Assembly: GCA_025808875.1 (NCBI GenBank)
Contig: CP075528.1
Coordinates: 1,734,473 to 1,798,472 of the forward strand
Direction: 5' to 3'
Length of the DNA: 64,000 nt
Source: Enhydrobacter sp.
GTDB lineage: Bacteria; Pseudomonadota; Alphaproteobacteria; Reyranellales; Reyranellaceae
Shown here: positions 52,724 through 60,926 of the stretch, piece by piece
Position numbering within the stretch: the first letter of the stretch is position 1
How the letters are laid out: every line of letters begins with the position of its first letter
The notes under the pieces: generated by a model
Told to the model about the DNA's origin: nothing
The model's input: the letters and a program-made list of their open reading frames with translations, nothing else
Database searches by the model: none
Made by a program: the position numbers and the translations under genes

Positions 52724-53148
52724 ATGCGGATTGTCGTCAACGCCGTGCTGGTCAGGGGGCGGGAGCTCCTGATGGCGAAGCGCAGCCCGAAGCGAAGGAC
52801 GTACCCGGGCCTTTGGAGCTTTCCCGGTGGGCACGTCGAGGGAGGCGAAACCCTGGGCAGGCACTCGTCAGGGAGGCGCGTGAGGAGGTCGGCATCCTGG
52901 TGACCGAGTTCCAGCAGCTCGCCGAGATCGCCGATCCCAACGCTCTGCCGAGCGACTTGGCCACGTATCAGCTCTATGCCGTCACAGCCTGGCAGAGCGG
53001 CGAACCCCGCATTGTCGACGATGAGCACAGCGAGCTTCGATGGGTCACACCGGAGGCGGCCATTGTCCTTACCGATCTGGCACTCGCGGGATATCGGCCG
53101 ATCCTGCGCGATCTTGGAATGCCTTCCGTTTACGTAAACCCACATTGA
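52724..53148 (+). pseudogene. Nudix hydrolase, disrupted by a single-base frameshift
   Basis: From ATG 52724 (GGAGAT ribosome site) the frame gives MRIVVNAVLVRGRELLMAKR and PGLWSFPGGHVEGGETLG, then departs. The second part, ALVREAREEVGILVTEFQQL up to NPH before TGA 53146-53148, is in the next frame. Adding one G to the GGG at 52855-52857 restores the Nudix box GGHVEGGETLGQALVREARE-EVG. So one G was lost in the gene or the assembly. Nudix enzymes hydrolyse nucleoside-diphosphate-linked compounds. Confidence 0.85.
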
Positions 53149-53173
53149 CGTTTACGTAAACGTCAACTATGAT
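53128..53173 (+). promoter_or_regulatory. Promoter of the MerR gene with two LiuR-type operators
   Basis: Palindrome 1: GTTTACGTAAAC (53128-53139). Palindrome 2: TTGACGTTTAC (53145-53155) and its exact reverse complement (53156-53166). The centres are 22 bases apart. TTGACG (53145-53150) is also the -35, followed 17 bases later by TATGAT (53168-53173), so the operator fills the promoter spacer as in MerR-family promoters. ATG follows at 53183. Confidence 0.82.
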
Positions 53174-53182
53174 ATCTTTATC

Positions 53183-53623
53183 ATGTCGTTCGTTGCCCCG
53201 TCCGCCAAGAGCGCCAGCCAGCGCGACACGCCGCGAATCTACAGCATCGCCGAGCTGGCGCGCGAGTTCGCGATCACGCCGCGCACCATACGCTTCTACG
53301 AGGACGAGGGGCTGATCAAGCCGCGCCGCCAGGGCATGACCCGGCTCTACAGCGTCTCCGACCGCGCCAAGCTGACCTGGATCCTGCGCGGCAAGCGGCT
53401 CGGCTTCTCGCTGGCCGAGATCAAGGAGCTGCTCGATCTCTACCAGGTCGATCGCACCGGCGTGCAGCAGATGAGGGAGCTCTTGCGCCGCAGCCGCCTG
53501 CACATCGCCGATCTCGAGCGCAGGCGTCGCGACCTCGACGCGCAGATCGCCGATTTCAGGGAAGTCGAGATGCATGTCGCGGCCGAGCTGCGCCAGCGCG
53601 GCGCCGATCCCGAAAGCGACTGA
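53183..53623 (+). CDS. MerR family transcriptional regulator, LiuR-like
   Basis: 146 aa. Winged-helix N-terminus IYSIAELAREFAITPRTIRF and YEDEGLIKPRRQGMTRLYS (19-57), then a coiled-coil dimer helix (about 95-125). LiuR proteins with this RTIRFYEDxGL core control branched-chain amino acid and fatty-acid catabolism in proteobacteria through TTACGTnnACGTAA-like sites; both the protein and the two palindromes upstream fit. It heads the operon of the acyl-CoA dehydrogenase and enoyl-CoA hydratase and probably autoregulates, plus acts on the carboxylase operon at 39.1 kb. Confidence 0.9.
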   Translation: MSFVAPSAKSASQRDTPRIYSIAELAREFAITPRTIRFYEDEGLIKPRRQGMTRLYSVSDRAKLTWILRGKRLGFSLAEIKELLDLYQVDRTGVQQMRELLRRSRLHIADLERRRRDLDAQIADFREVEMHVAAELRQRGADPESD

Positions 53624-53650
53624 TCTTTCCGTTCTTCGAGGGAGGGAACC

Positions 53651-55447
53651 ATGGCCGTCTACAAGGCGCCGTTGAAGGATATCCAGTTCGTGCTCAACGA
53701 GGTGCTCGACGTTGGCAGCCTCGCCGCGCTGCCGGGCTACGAGGACGCCACACCCGACACCATCCAGGCGATCCTCGAGGAGGCGGGCAAGCTCTGCGAG
53801 AACGTGCTGTTCCCGCTCAACCGCTCGGGCGACGAGGAAGGCTGCCACTACGAGAACGGCGTGGTGCGCACGCCCAAAGGCTTCAAGGAAGCCTACGACC
53901 AGTTCCGCGAGGGCGGCTGGACGGCGATGACCTGCGATCCCGAGTATGGCGGGCAGGGCCTGCCGGCCACGGTGGGCTTCGCCATCCAGGAGATGATCAC
54001 CGCCTCGAACCAAGCCTTCGGCATGTATCCCGGCCTGAGCCACGGCGCCTACGAGGCGCTGGCGCGGCACGGCTCGGAGGAGCTGAGGAAGCTCTACCTG
54101 CCCAAGCTCACCGACGGCACCTGGTCGGGCACGATGTGCCTCACCGAGCCCCATTGCGGCACCGATCTCGGCATGCTGCGTACGCGCGCCGAGCCGCAGG
54201 CCGACGGCAGCTACTCGATCACCGGCACCAAGATCTTCATCTCGGCCGGCGAGCACGACCTCACCGAGAACATCCTCCACCTCGTGCTGGCGCGCCTGCC
54301 GGATGCGCCGGGCGGTACCAAGGGCATCTCGCTGTTCATCGTGCCGAAGTTCCTGCCCAAGAAGGACGGCGAGAAGGTGACGGTCGGCGAGCGCAACGGC
54401 ATCCGCTGCGGCGCGGTCGAGCACAAGATGGGCATCAAGGCGAACGCCACCTGCGTCATGAACATGGACGGCGCCAGGGGCTGGCTGGTCGGCGAGGCCA
54501 ACAAGGGCATGAACGCCATGTTCGTGATGATGAACGCCGCCCGCCTCGGCGTCGGCATGCAGGGACTGGGCATCGCCGAGTGCGCCTACCAGAGCGCCGT
54601 CGCCTATGCCCGCGACCGCATCCAGGGCCGCTCGCTCACCGGGCCGAAGAACGCGGCGGGTCCGGCCGATCCGATCATCGTGCACCCCGACGTGCGGCGC
54701 ATGCTGCTCACGCAGAAGTCGTTCACCGAGGCGGCGCGCGCGCTCGCGCTGTGGACCGGCATGCTCATCGACGAGGCGCATCGCCATCCCGACGCCGACA
54801 GGCGCGAGGCGGCCGACGATCTGATCCAGATGCTGACGCCGATTATCAAGGCCTACTTCACCGACATGGGCAGCGAGTGCGCCAACCTCGCGGTGCAGAC
54901 CTACGGCGGCCACGGCTTCATCCGCGAGAACGGCGTCGAGCAGCTGGTGCGCGACGCGCGCATCACCCAGCTCTACGAAGGCACCAACGGCATCCAGGCG
55001 CTCGACCTCGTCGGTCGCAAGCTGCCAATGAAGGGCGGCCGCGCTGCGCAGCGGTTGCTCGGCGAGATCGCGGCGTTCGTCGCCGCCAACAAGGACGACG
55101 ACAGGATGAAGGAGTTCGTCGAGCCGCTCGAGAAGGCGCTCGGCCGCGTGCAGGACGCCGCGCTCTACCTGATGCAGAACGCGATGAAGAATCCCGACGA
55201 GGCGGGCGCGGCGGCCACCGACCTGCTGCGGCTGATGGCGCTCACCGCGATGGCCTTCATGTGGAACCGCATCGTCGTCGCCGCCCACAAGGGCCTGGCG
55301 AACGGCGGCGACAAGGCGTTCTACGAGGCCAAGCTCGCGACCGCGCGCTTCTACATGGCGCGCGTCTTGCCGCAGACCACGTCACTCAATCACCAGATCA
55401 AGGCGGGTGCGGCGTCGTTGATGGCCCTGCCGGCCGAGGCTTTCTGA
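53651..55447 (+). CDS. Acyl-CoA dehydrogenase, large (about 600 aa) type
   Basis: 598 aa with an N-terminal extension (YKAPLKDIQFVLNEVLDV) and a C-terminal extra domain, as in the AcdA/DmdC-like group. FAD/acyl motifs: GTMCLTEPHCGTDLGMLRTR; KIFISAGEHDLTENILHLVL; catalytic Glu in QLYEGTNGIQALDLVGRK. It oxidises an acyl-CoA to 2-enoyl-CoA. Catalytic loop YEGT is intact, unlike the tandem pair at 34-36 kb. It follows the regulator by 27 bases and is coupled to the next gene by TGATG. Confidence 0.95.
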   Translation: MAVYKAPLKDIQFVLNEVLDVGSLAALPGYEDATPDTIQAILEEAGKLCENVLFPLNRSGDEEGCHYENGVVRTPKGFKEAYDQFREGGWTAMTCDPEYGGQGLPATVGFAIQEMITASNQAFGMYPGLSHGAYEALARHGSEELRKLYLPKLTDGTWSGTMCLTEPHCGTDLGMLRTRAEPQADGSYSITGTKIFISAGEHDLTENILHLVLARLPDAPGGTKGISLFIVPKFLPKKDGEKVTVGERNGIRCGAVEHKMGIKANATCVMNMDGARGWLVGEANKGMNAMFVMMNAARLGVGMQGLGIAECAYQSAVAYARDRIQGRSLTGPKNAAGPADPIIVHPDVRRMLLTQKSFTEAARALALWTGMLIDEAHRHPDADRREAADDLIQMLTPIIKAYFTDMGSECANLAVQTYGGHGFIRENGVEQLVRDARITQLYEGTNGIQALDLVGRKLPMKGGRAAQRLLGEIAAFVAANKDDDRMKEFVEPLEKALGRVQDAALYLMQNAMKNPDEAGAAATDLLRLMALTAMAFMWNRIVVAAHKGLANGGDKAFYEAKLATARFYMARVLPQTTSLNHQIKAGAASLMALPAEAF

Positions 55448-56247
55448 TGGCCGCGCCCCATGTCCTCGCCGAGGTCGAAGACGGCATCGGCTGGCTGACG
55501 CTGAACCGGCCAGAGCAGCTCAACGCCCTCTCCATGGAGATGCGCGACCTGCTGATCGAGCACTCGGCGCGGTTCGAGAAGGACCCGGCGGTGCGCTGCG
55601 TCGTGATCCGCGGCGCCGGCACGCACTTCATGGCGGGCGGCGACATCAGGGGCTTCCACAAGTCGCTGACGACCGAGCGCGAGGCCCATCTCGCCGGCTT
55701 CGAGATGCGTGTGGTGAAGGCGCACCAGGCAATCTACCAGATCCGCCGGATGAACAAGCCCGTCATCGCCTCGGTGCAGGGCGCCGCGGCCGGCTTCGGC
55801 CTGTCGCTGATCCTGAACTGCGACCTCGCAATTGCCAGCGACGATGCGTTCTTCACGCTCGCCTACCGCCACATCGGGTTGAGCGCCGACGGGGGCGCGA
55901 CCTACTTCCTGCCGCGCGTCGTCGGCGAACGCAAGGCGCTGGAGATCGCGCTGCTCGGCGAGCGCTTCAGCGCGCAGGAAGCCAAGGATCAGAACATCCT
56001 CAACTGGATCGTGCCCAAGGACCAGCTCGCCGCCGAGACCGCCGGGCTGGCGCGCAGGCTCGCCGACGGCCCGACCTTCGCGCTCGGTGTCGCCAAGCGG
56101 CTGATCCGCACCTCCTTCGACAATTCCTGGGACGAGCACAGCCATCGCGAGGCCGAGGGCCTCGCCGCCTGTGCGACGACCGAGGATCACTTCGAGGGGC
56201 TGAACGCTTTCCTCGAGAAGCGCAAACCGGCGTTCAAGGGACGCTAG
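55447..56247 (+). CDS. Enoyl-CoA hydratase/isomerase family protein
   Basis: 266 aa from ATG 55447 (TGATG overlap). Crotonase blocks: LNRPEQLNALSMEMRDLL, GTHFMAGGDIRGF (oxyanion), QGAAAGFGLSLILNCDLAIA, then LSADGGATYFLPRVVG. The usual catalytic Glu positions read G-L-S-A-D-G-G, so isomerase activity with an Asp is possible. It works with the large dehydrogenase in fatty-acid-like breakdown. Ends in a 4-base convergent overlap with chrA. Confidence 0.92.
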   Translation: MAAPHVLAEVEDGIGWLTLNRPEQLNALSMEMRDLLIEHSARFEKDPAVRCVVIRGAGTHFMAGGDIRGFHKSLTTEREAHLAGFEMRVVKAHQAIYQIRRMNKPVIASVQGAAAGFGLSLILNCDLAIASDDAFFTLAYRHIGLSADGGATYFLPRVVGERKALEIALLGERFSAQEAKDQNILNWIVPKDQLAAETAGLARRLADGPTFALGVAKRLIRTSFDNSWDEHSHREAEGLAACATTEDHFEGLNAFLEKRKPAFKGR

Positions 56248-57452
56248 AGCAGGCCGATGCCTGCCGCCGCCAGGGCGCCCAGGATGACGACCAGCCACGG
56301 CGGAACCTTCCACGACACCAGCAGCAAGAGCGCCACGGCGGCGATGGCGAAGTCGGCGGAGGAGTGGATGGCGCTGGTCCACACCGGATCGTAGAGCGCC
56401 GCCAGCAGCAGGCCGACCACGGCGGCGTTCACGCCCTTGAGCACCGAGCGCATCACCGGGTGCTGGCGGATCCAGTTCCAGAAATGCAGCGGGCCGATGG
56501 CGAGGAAGAATGACGGCAGGAAGATGCCGAGCAGGCACACCAGGCCGCCCAGCCAGCCATTGGGCTCCGGCCCCATCACCGTGCCGAGATAGGCGGCAAA
56601 GGTGAACAGCGGGCCCGGCACCGCCTGCGCCGCTCCGTAGCCGGCAAGGAAGGTGTCGTTGTCGATCCAGCCGGGCTGTACCGTCGCGGCCTGCAACAGC
56701 GGCAGCACGACATGGCCTCCGCCGAACACCAGCGAGCCCGAGCGGTAGAAAGCGTCGAACATGGCAAGGGCGTGATCGCCGTTCGCCGACACCGCCAGCG
56801 GCAGGCCGATCAGCAGCGCGAAGAACAGCACGATCGAGCCGACCGACCAGCCCCGGCCGATGCGTATCGGCAGCGGAATGAGCTGGATCGTCTCGCCCGG
56901 CAGGAAGCGCCAGCCGATGAGGCCGCCGACGACGATGGCTCCGATCTGGCCCACGGTCGACGGCACGGCGAGCACTAGCACCGTCGCCGCCGCGGCGATC
57001 GCCAGTCGCTCACGGTCGGGGCAGAGGTTGCGCGCCATGCCCCACACCGCCTGGGCGACAACGGCGACGGCCACGATCTTCAAGCCATGCAGCCAGCCCG
57101 CGCCCGACAGATCGCCGAGCGCCGCCACGCCGTAGCCGAACAGGACGAGCGCCAGCGCCGAGGGCAGGGTGAAGCCCAGCCACGCGGCCAGCGCGCCCGG
57201 GATGCCGGCGCGCAGCACGCCGATGATGATTCCGACCTTGCTGCTCGCCGGCCCCGGCAGGAACTGGCTGAGCGCCACGACGTCGGCGTAGTGCTCCTCG
57301 CTGAGCCATTGGCGGCGCTCGACGAACTCGGTGCGAAAGAAGCCAAGATGGGCGATCGGGCCGCCGAAGCTCGTCAGGCCGAGTCTGAGGAAGACGAGGA
57401 ACACTTCCCAGATGGAGTGCCGTTCGGCGGACTGCGCTTCTTGCTCGGTCAT
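56244..57452 (-). CDS. chrA: Chromate efflux transporter ChrA
   Basis: 402 aa, two homologous halves of about 200 residues with six segments each. Family motifs: LGLTSFGGPIAHLG, VVALSQFLPGPASSKVGI and, in the second half, GSLVFGGGHVVLPLL and AQAVPGPLFTFAAYLG. ChrA exports chromate at the cost of proton motive force. Not accompanied by chrB; instead a PadR gene is divergent from it with a TATCG-type dyad between, so PadR may control it. Confidence 0.92.
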   Translation of the reverse strand: MTEQEAQSAERHSIWEVFLVFLRLGLTSFGGPIAHLGFFRTEFVERRQWLSEEHYADVVALSQFLPGPASSKVGIIIGVLRAGIPGALAAWLGFTLPSALALVLFGYGVAALGDLSGAGWLHGLKIVAVAVVAQAVWGMARNLCPDRERLAIAAAATVLVLAVPSTVGQIGAIVVGGLIGWRFLPGETIQLIPLPIRIGRGWSVGSIVLFFALLIGLPLAVSANGDHALAMFDAFYRSGSLVFGGGHVVLPLLQAATVQPGWIDNDTFLAGYGAAQAVPGPLFTFAAYLGTVMGPEPNGWLGGLVCLLGIFLPSFFLAIGPLHFWNWIRQHPVMRSVLKGVNAAVVGLLLAALYDPVWTSAIHSSADFAIAAVALLLLVSWKVPPWLVVILGALAAAGIGLL

Positions 57453-57460
57453 GCAGGCGA

Positions 57461-57498
57461 CTATCGCATGTCGATGACGGAATCCGATAGTCGATAAG
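57461..57498. promoter_or_regulatory. TATCG-type dyad between chrA and padR
   Basis: CTATCG (57461-57466) is matched by CGATAG (57485-57490), and CGATAAG follows at 57492-57498. Similar half-sites form a tight palindrome downstream of padR (57909-57923). Probably operators for the PadR regulator. Confidence 0.5.
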
Positions 57499-57535
57499 CG
57501 GTGCCGTTCGCCGCCGCCTCTGTTAGGATCAAGAA

Positions 57536-57898
57536 GTGCGCGGGGCGAAATTGGACGACAAGGATCTCTATGGCGGTCTGATCCGCCTTCACGTTCTTCA
57601 TCACGCCAGCCAAGGCCCGATTTTCGGCCTATGGATCATCGAAGAATTGCGCGAGCACGGCTATCGGCTGAGTCCTGGTACGGTCTATCCCATGCTGCAC
57701 GGCATGGAGACCAAGGGCTATCTGCGGTCGACGGAAACCCGGCAGGGGCGGCGCACCCGGCGTCTCTACCGGCTGACGCCGCTCGGCCGGGCCGCATTGA
57801 AGGAAGCCAAGAGCAAGGTCCAGGAACTGTTCGGCGAACTGTTCGAGGCGGCTCCCGGCAGACGCCGCCCGCCAAACATCCGCACGCCGCCGAAATAG
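57536..57898 (+). CDS. PadR family transcriptional regulator
   Basis: 120 aa from GTG 57536 (AGGATC upstream). Winged helix: IRLHVLHHASQGPIFGLWII, EELREHGYRLSPGTVYPMLH, GMETKGYLRSTE and the wing RRLYRLTPLGRAAL. PadR proteins are small-ligand repressors. It sits between divergent chrA and the TauE/SafE gene, both preceded by TATCG palindromes, so it probably represses both. A C-terminal dimer helix follows the wing. Confidence 0.92.
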   Translation: MRGAKLDDKDLYGGLIRLHVLHHASQGPIFGLWIIEELREHGYRLSPGTVYPMLHGMETKGYLRSTETRQGRRTRRLYRLTPLGRAALKEAKSKVQELFGELFEAAPGRRRPPNIRTPPK

Positions 57899-57908
57899 CG
57901 GTGTTCGA

Positions 57909-57923
57909 TATCGACTTTCGATA
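57909..57923. promoter_or_regulatory. Palindrome TATCGA-CTT-TCGATA before the TauE/SafE gene
   Basis: Perfect 6+6 inverted repeat with a 3-base spacer, 5 bases before the TauE/SafE ATG and 10 bases after the padR stop. It shares half-sites with the dyad upstream of padR. So close to the start that binding would block ribosome or RNA polymerase access. Confidence 0.6.
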
Positions 57924-57928
57924 GTACG

Positions 57929-58732
57929 ATGGCGGCGTTCGCCATGTTGACGCACATTGTCATCGCCGCAACCGCGTTGATCGTGTCCGGCCTGACGCTC
58001 TTCTCGGGCTTCGGGCTCGGCACCATCCTGATGCCTGCGTTCGCGCTCTTCTTCCCGGTATCCGTCGCGATCCCGGCGACGGCCGTCGTCCATCTCGTCA
58101 ACAATCTCTTCAAGCTCTTTCTCGTCGGACGTCAGGCGGACTGGAAGGTGGTCGCGCGGTTCGGTCTGCCGGCGGCGCTGGCCGCGGTCGCCGGCGCCTG
58201 GCTGCTCGGCCAGCTCGGCGGCCTGCCGGTGCTCGCGCGCTACGGCCTGCTCGGCGAGGCGCGCGAGATCGAGCCGGTCAAGCTGGTGATCGGCGTGGTC
58301 ATCGTGGCCTTCGCCCTGCTCGAGCTCAGCCCGAGATTCGCCGAGCTGTCGTTCCCGCCGCGCTATCTGGCGGCCGGCGGCCTCGTCTCCGGTTTCTTCG
58401 GCGGCTTGTCGGGCAACCAGGGCGCGTTCCGCTCGGCCTTCCTGCTGAAGGCAGGCCTCGACAAGGAGGCGTTCGTGGCGACCGGCGTCGTGACCGCCGT
58501 CGTCGTCGATACGGTCCGCCTCTTCGTCTACGGCCTGTCGTTCTACGCGACGAACTTCGCGGCAATCAGCGGCGACGTCGCCGGCGTTGTCGCGACGGCG
58601 ATCGTGGCGGCGGCCGTCGGCGCCTGGCTCGGCGCTCGTCTGCTCAAGAAGGTCACCCTGCGGCTCGTGCAGCTCGTCGTGGCGTTCATGATGATCGTGG
58701 TCGGTCTCGGCCTCGCGAGCGGAGTTCTGTAG
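57929..58732 (+). CDS. TauE/SafE family sulfite exporter-like permease
   Basis: 267 aa, about eight membrane segments. Family hallmarks: GLTLFSGFGLGTILMPAFAL (first repeat) and LVSGFFGGLSGNQGAFRSAF (second repeat). The family exports sulfite, sulfoacetate or similar anions. Position after PadR and before a CxxCH protein suggests a regulated oxyanion or sulfur module (inference). Confidence 0.92.
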   Translation: MAAFAMLTHIVIAATALIVSGLTLFSGFGLGTILMPAFALFFPVSVAIPATAVVHLVNNLFKLFLVGRQADWKVVARFGLPAALAAVAGAWLLGQLGGLPVLARYGLLGEAREIEPVKLVIGVVIVAFALLELSPRFAELSFPPRYLAAGGLVSGFFGGLSGNQGAFRSAFLLKAGLDKEAFVATGVVTAVVVDTVRLFVYGLSFYATNFAAISGDVAGVVATAIVAAAVGAWLGARLLKKVTLRLVQLVVAFMMIVVGLGLASGVL

Positions 58733-58757
58733 CGATCGGCAATCGAAGGAGAATGCG

Positions 58758-59267
58758 ATGATCGACGTACGAAAGTTGCTCGCGCCGGCCGGCTTGACGG
58801 GCGTCACCGCGCTGGCGGGCGCGGCCATCGCCCAGGCACCCGGCGCGCCGCCGGCAGCGGGGTGGCTGAAGGCGTTGCCGCCCGACAAGCAGGTCGAAGC
58901 CATCGACCGGCAGCTGCGCGGCTTCGACGTGGCGATGATCGAGGTCGGCTATCGCTACACCGAAATGTATTTCGGCGCGACCGAAGGCAATTGGGACTAC
59001 GCGCTCTACACCGGCGAGAAGCTCGCTTGGGCGATGCGCAACGGCTTCGAGCGCCGGCCGAGGCGCCGGGCCAACGGCGAAGAGATTTTCTTCAAGGGCG
59101 CCTATACGCAGGTGCTCGAGGCGATCCGCAAGAAGGACCGCAAGGAGTTCGACGAGCGCTTCGAGGAAATGACCACCCAGTGCAACGCCTGCCACATCGC
59201 GGAGAAGGTGCCGTTCATGGTCGTCGGCGCGCCAACGCGAAGGCTGACGCCGCTCGTTCACAAGTAG
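58758..59267 (+). CDS. Secreted protein with a single CxxCH haem motif (cytochrome c'-like)
   Basis: 169 aa. N-terminal signal-like segment LLAPAGLTGVTALAGAAIAQ; the mature protein is helical. CNACH (142-146) near the C-terminus is the haem-binding motif, followed by IAEKVPFM, whose Met could be a ligand. C-terminal placement of the haem motif in a four-helix protein is the pattern of cytochrome c'. It probably lies in the periplasm and follows TauE/SafE by 25 bases with AAGGAG, so is in the same transcript. Confidence 0.75.
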   Translation: MIDVRKLLAPAGLTGVTALAGAAIAQAPGAPPAAGWLKALPPDKQVEAIDRQLRGFDVAMIEVGYRYTEMYFGATEGNWDYALYTGEKLAWAMRNGFERRPRRRANGEEIFFKGAYTQVLEAIRKKDRKEFDERFEEMTTQCNACHIAEKVPFMVVGAPTRRLTPLVHK

Positions 59268-59275
59268 AGGACTGC

Positions 59276-59677
59276 TCAGACCGCCAGCGGCGTCTCAACC
59301 AGTCCGAGATGTCGAGCCATCGGCCGGAAATCCGCATCATTGTGCAGGAGTGCCGTCTGGTTCTCGATGCACCACGTTCCGATCAAGAGATCGATGGTCT
59401 TTCGCACGGTGATGCCGAGTCGTCGTAGCGTGCGGAAGTTGTGCGCGGCCACGACGGCAATCCCTTCTCCGGCCATTGGCACGATCTGGAAACGGCGCAG
59501 CAGGGTCGCGACCTCTCGGGCCTGTCGCTCGTCGCGCAAGCCTTGCAGGACCTCGCAGAGCATCAGGTCTCCGACGATGATCTCCTCGACGCCGAGAGCG
59601 GCATTCAGATGTCTGACGTGGGGTGCGTCGCGGCCGTTCAGAAAGTCAATCCATACGCTGGTGTCGACGACTGTCAT
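59276..59677 (-). CDS. vapC: VapC family PIN-domain RNase toxin
   Basis: 133 aa. The four acidic metal ligands are present: Asp5 (VVDTSVW), Glu42 (LCEVLQG), Asp96 (KTIDLLIGTW) and Asp114/Asp116 (HNDADF). VapC toxins cleave tRNA or rRNA. Its ATG shares ATGA with the vapB stop. The coding frame is intact. Confidence 0.95.
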   Translation of the reverse strand: MTVVDTSVWIDFLNGRDAPHVRHLNAALGVEEIIVGDLMLCEVLQGLRDERQAREVATLLRRFQIVPMAGEGIAVVAAHNFRTLRRLGITVRKTIDLLIGTWCIENQTALLHNDADFRPMARHLGLVETPLAV

Positions 59678-59877
59678 TCCATGCCTCGGCCTTCTCGGCT
59701 GCGTGCGAGGTTGCCGCGCCAGCGGTACTTGCCGAAAGCCGATCGGACTTCCTGCTGCCGACGCAATCGGACCATCAGACGGAGAGCCTCCTCCACGGTC
59801 TGCTTCTTGGTCGCGATGCCGGAGACTTTTTGAGCCTCCGCCATGAGCTTGTCGTCGATGTCAATGTTGGTGCGCAT
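59674..59877 (-). CDS. vapB: VapB family antitoxin
   Basis: 67 aa. MRTNIDIDDKLMAEAQKVSG then TKKQTVEEALRLMVRLRRQ is the ribbon-helix-helix VapB (DUF2191-like) start, DNA binding through the N-terminal strand. The C-terminal tail binds VapC. It lies before vapC with 4 bases overlap. A 10+10 inverted repeat in the promoter, 13 bases upstream, is its probable site. Confidence 0.93.
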   Translation of the reverse strand: MRTNIDIDDKLMAEAQKVSGIATKKQTVEEALRLMVRLRRQQEVRSAFGKYRWRGNLARSREGRGME

Positions 59878-59890
59878 TCGGTTGCCTTGA

Positions 59891-59918
59891 TGTGTATATT
59901 TGAGTCACAATATACACA
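59891..59918. promoter_or_regulatory. VapBC operator
   Basis: TGTGTATATT (59891-59900) and AATATACACA (59909-59918) form a perfect inverted repeat with an 8-base spacer, 13 bases before the vapB start. A/T-rich in a GC-rich context. Fits binding of two VapB dimers. Confidence 0.8.
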
Positions 59919-59991
59919 TTCCGCCGAGCGTACGCCACCACTGGAGACGGCCTACCGGGCCATGCAAACTGCCCTCAACCAGGAGGAACGC

Positions 59992-60906
59992 ATGCAAGAC
60001 CGCAGGATCGGCGACGTGCGCGTCACGCGCATCGAGGAGCAGATGGGGCCGGGCTTCCCGGCCAAGGATTTCTTCCCCGAGTTCGAGGCCGAGACCTTCG
60101 CCGCTGAGCAGGGCTGGCTGGCGCCGAGCTACTACCAGCCGGAGAGCGGGCGGCTGATGACCTCGATCCATTCGTGGCTGGTGCGCACCGACAAGTACAC
60201 GATCCTGGTCGATTCCTGCAGCGGCAACCACAAGCCGCGTCCCGGCATGCCGCGCTTCGACATGCTGGACACGAAGTATCTCGACCGGCTGCGCGAAGCG
60301 GGCGCGCAGCCCGAGCAGATCGACTTCGTGATGTGCACGCACCTGCACGTCGATCACGTCGGCTGGAACACGCGGCTCGAGAACGGCAAGTGGGTGCCGA
60401 CCTTCCCCAACGCCAGGTACGTGATGTCGCGCACCGACCACGATCACTGGGCGGCCGTCGCCAAGCGACCCGATTCGGTTCCCTACGAGGTCAACACCTA
60501 CAACGATTCGGTGCTGCCGATCGTCGAGGCGAAGAAAGCCGAGTTCGTGTCGGGCGACCACGGCATGTGCGGCTGCCTGACGCTCAAGCCCGCGCCCGGC
60601 CACACGCCGGGCCAGATCCGCGTCGATCTCGAGTCGCGCGGCAAGCGCGCCATCTTCTCGGGCGACGCGCTGCACAATCCGGTGCAGGTCCCGCTATGGA
60701 AATGGAACAGCCGCTTCTGCGAGGACCGCGACCGGGCGCGCCAGACGCGGCAGAAGCTGCTGTCCGATTGCGTCGAGCAGGGCGCGCTGCTCATGCCGGC
60801 GCACTTCGCGCCGCCGCACGCCGCCTACATCAAGGAGGCCAGGTCCGGGGCAGGGGCCGACCGCTTCGTTCTCGACTGGGACTTCGACAACGCGCGTGGA
60901 CGCTGA
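59992..60906 (+). CDS. Metallo-beta-lactamase fold hydrolase (lactonase-like)
   Basis: 304 aa from ATG 59992, preceded by AGGAGG at 5 bases; ATG 59962 would be an alternative without such a site. Metal ligands: THLHVDHVGW (H117, H119, D121, H122), APGHTPG (H204), SGDALH (D225), and a C-terminal His in MPAHFAPPHAAY. Members include acyl-homoserine lactonases and many uncharacterised hydrolases. Substrate unknown. It is convergent with the enoyl-CoA hydratase gene. Confidence 0.9.
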   Translation: MQDRRIGDVRVTRIEEQMGPGFPAKDFFPEFEAETFAAEQGWLAPSYYQPESGRLMTSIHSWLVRTDKYTILVDSCSGNHKPRPGMPRFDMLDTKYLDRLREAGAQPEQIDFVMCTHLHVDHVGWNTRLENGKWVPTFPNARYVMSRTDHDHWAAVAKRPDSVPYEVNTYNDSVLPIVEAKKAEFVSGDHGMCGCLTLKPAPGHTPGQIRVDLESRGKRAIFSGDALHNPVQVPLWKWNSRFCEDRDRARQTRQKLLSDCVEQGALLMPAHFAPPHAAYIKEARSGAGADRFVLDWDFDNARGR

Positions 60907-60926
60907 GCGCTCAGGCGCCCGGCGCT

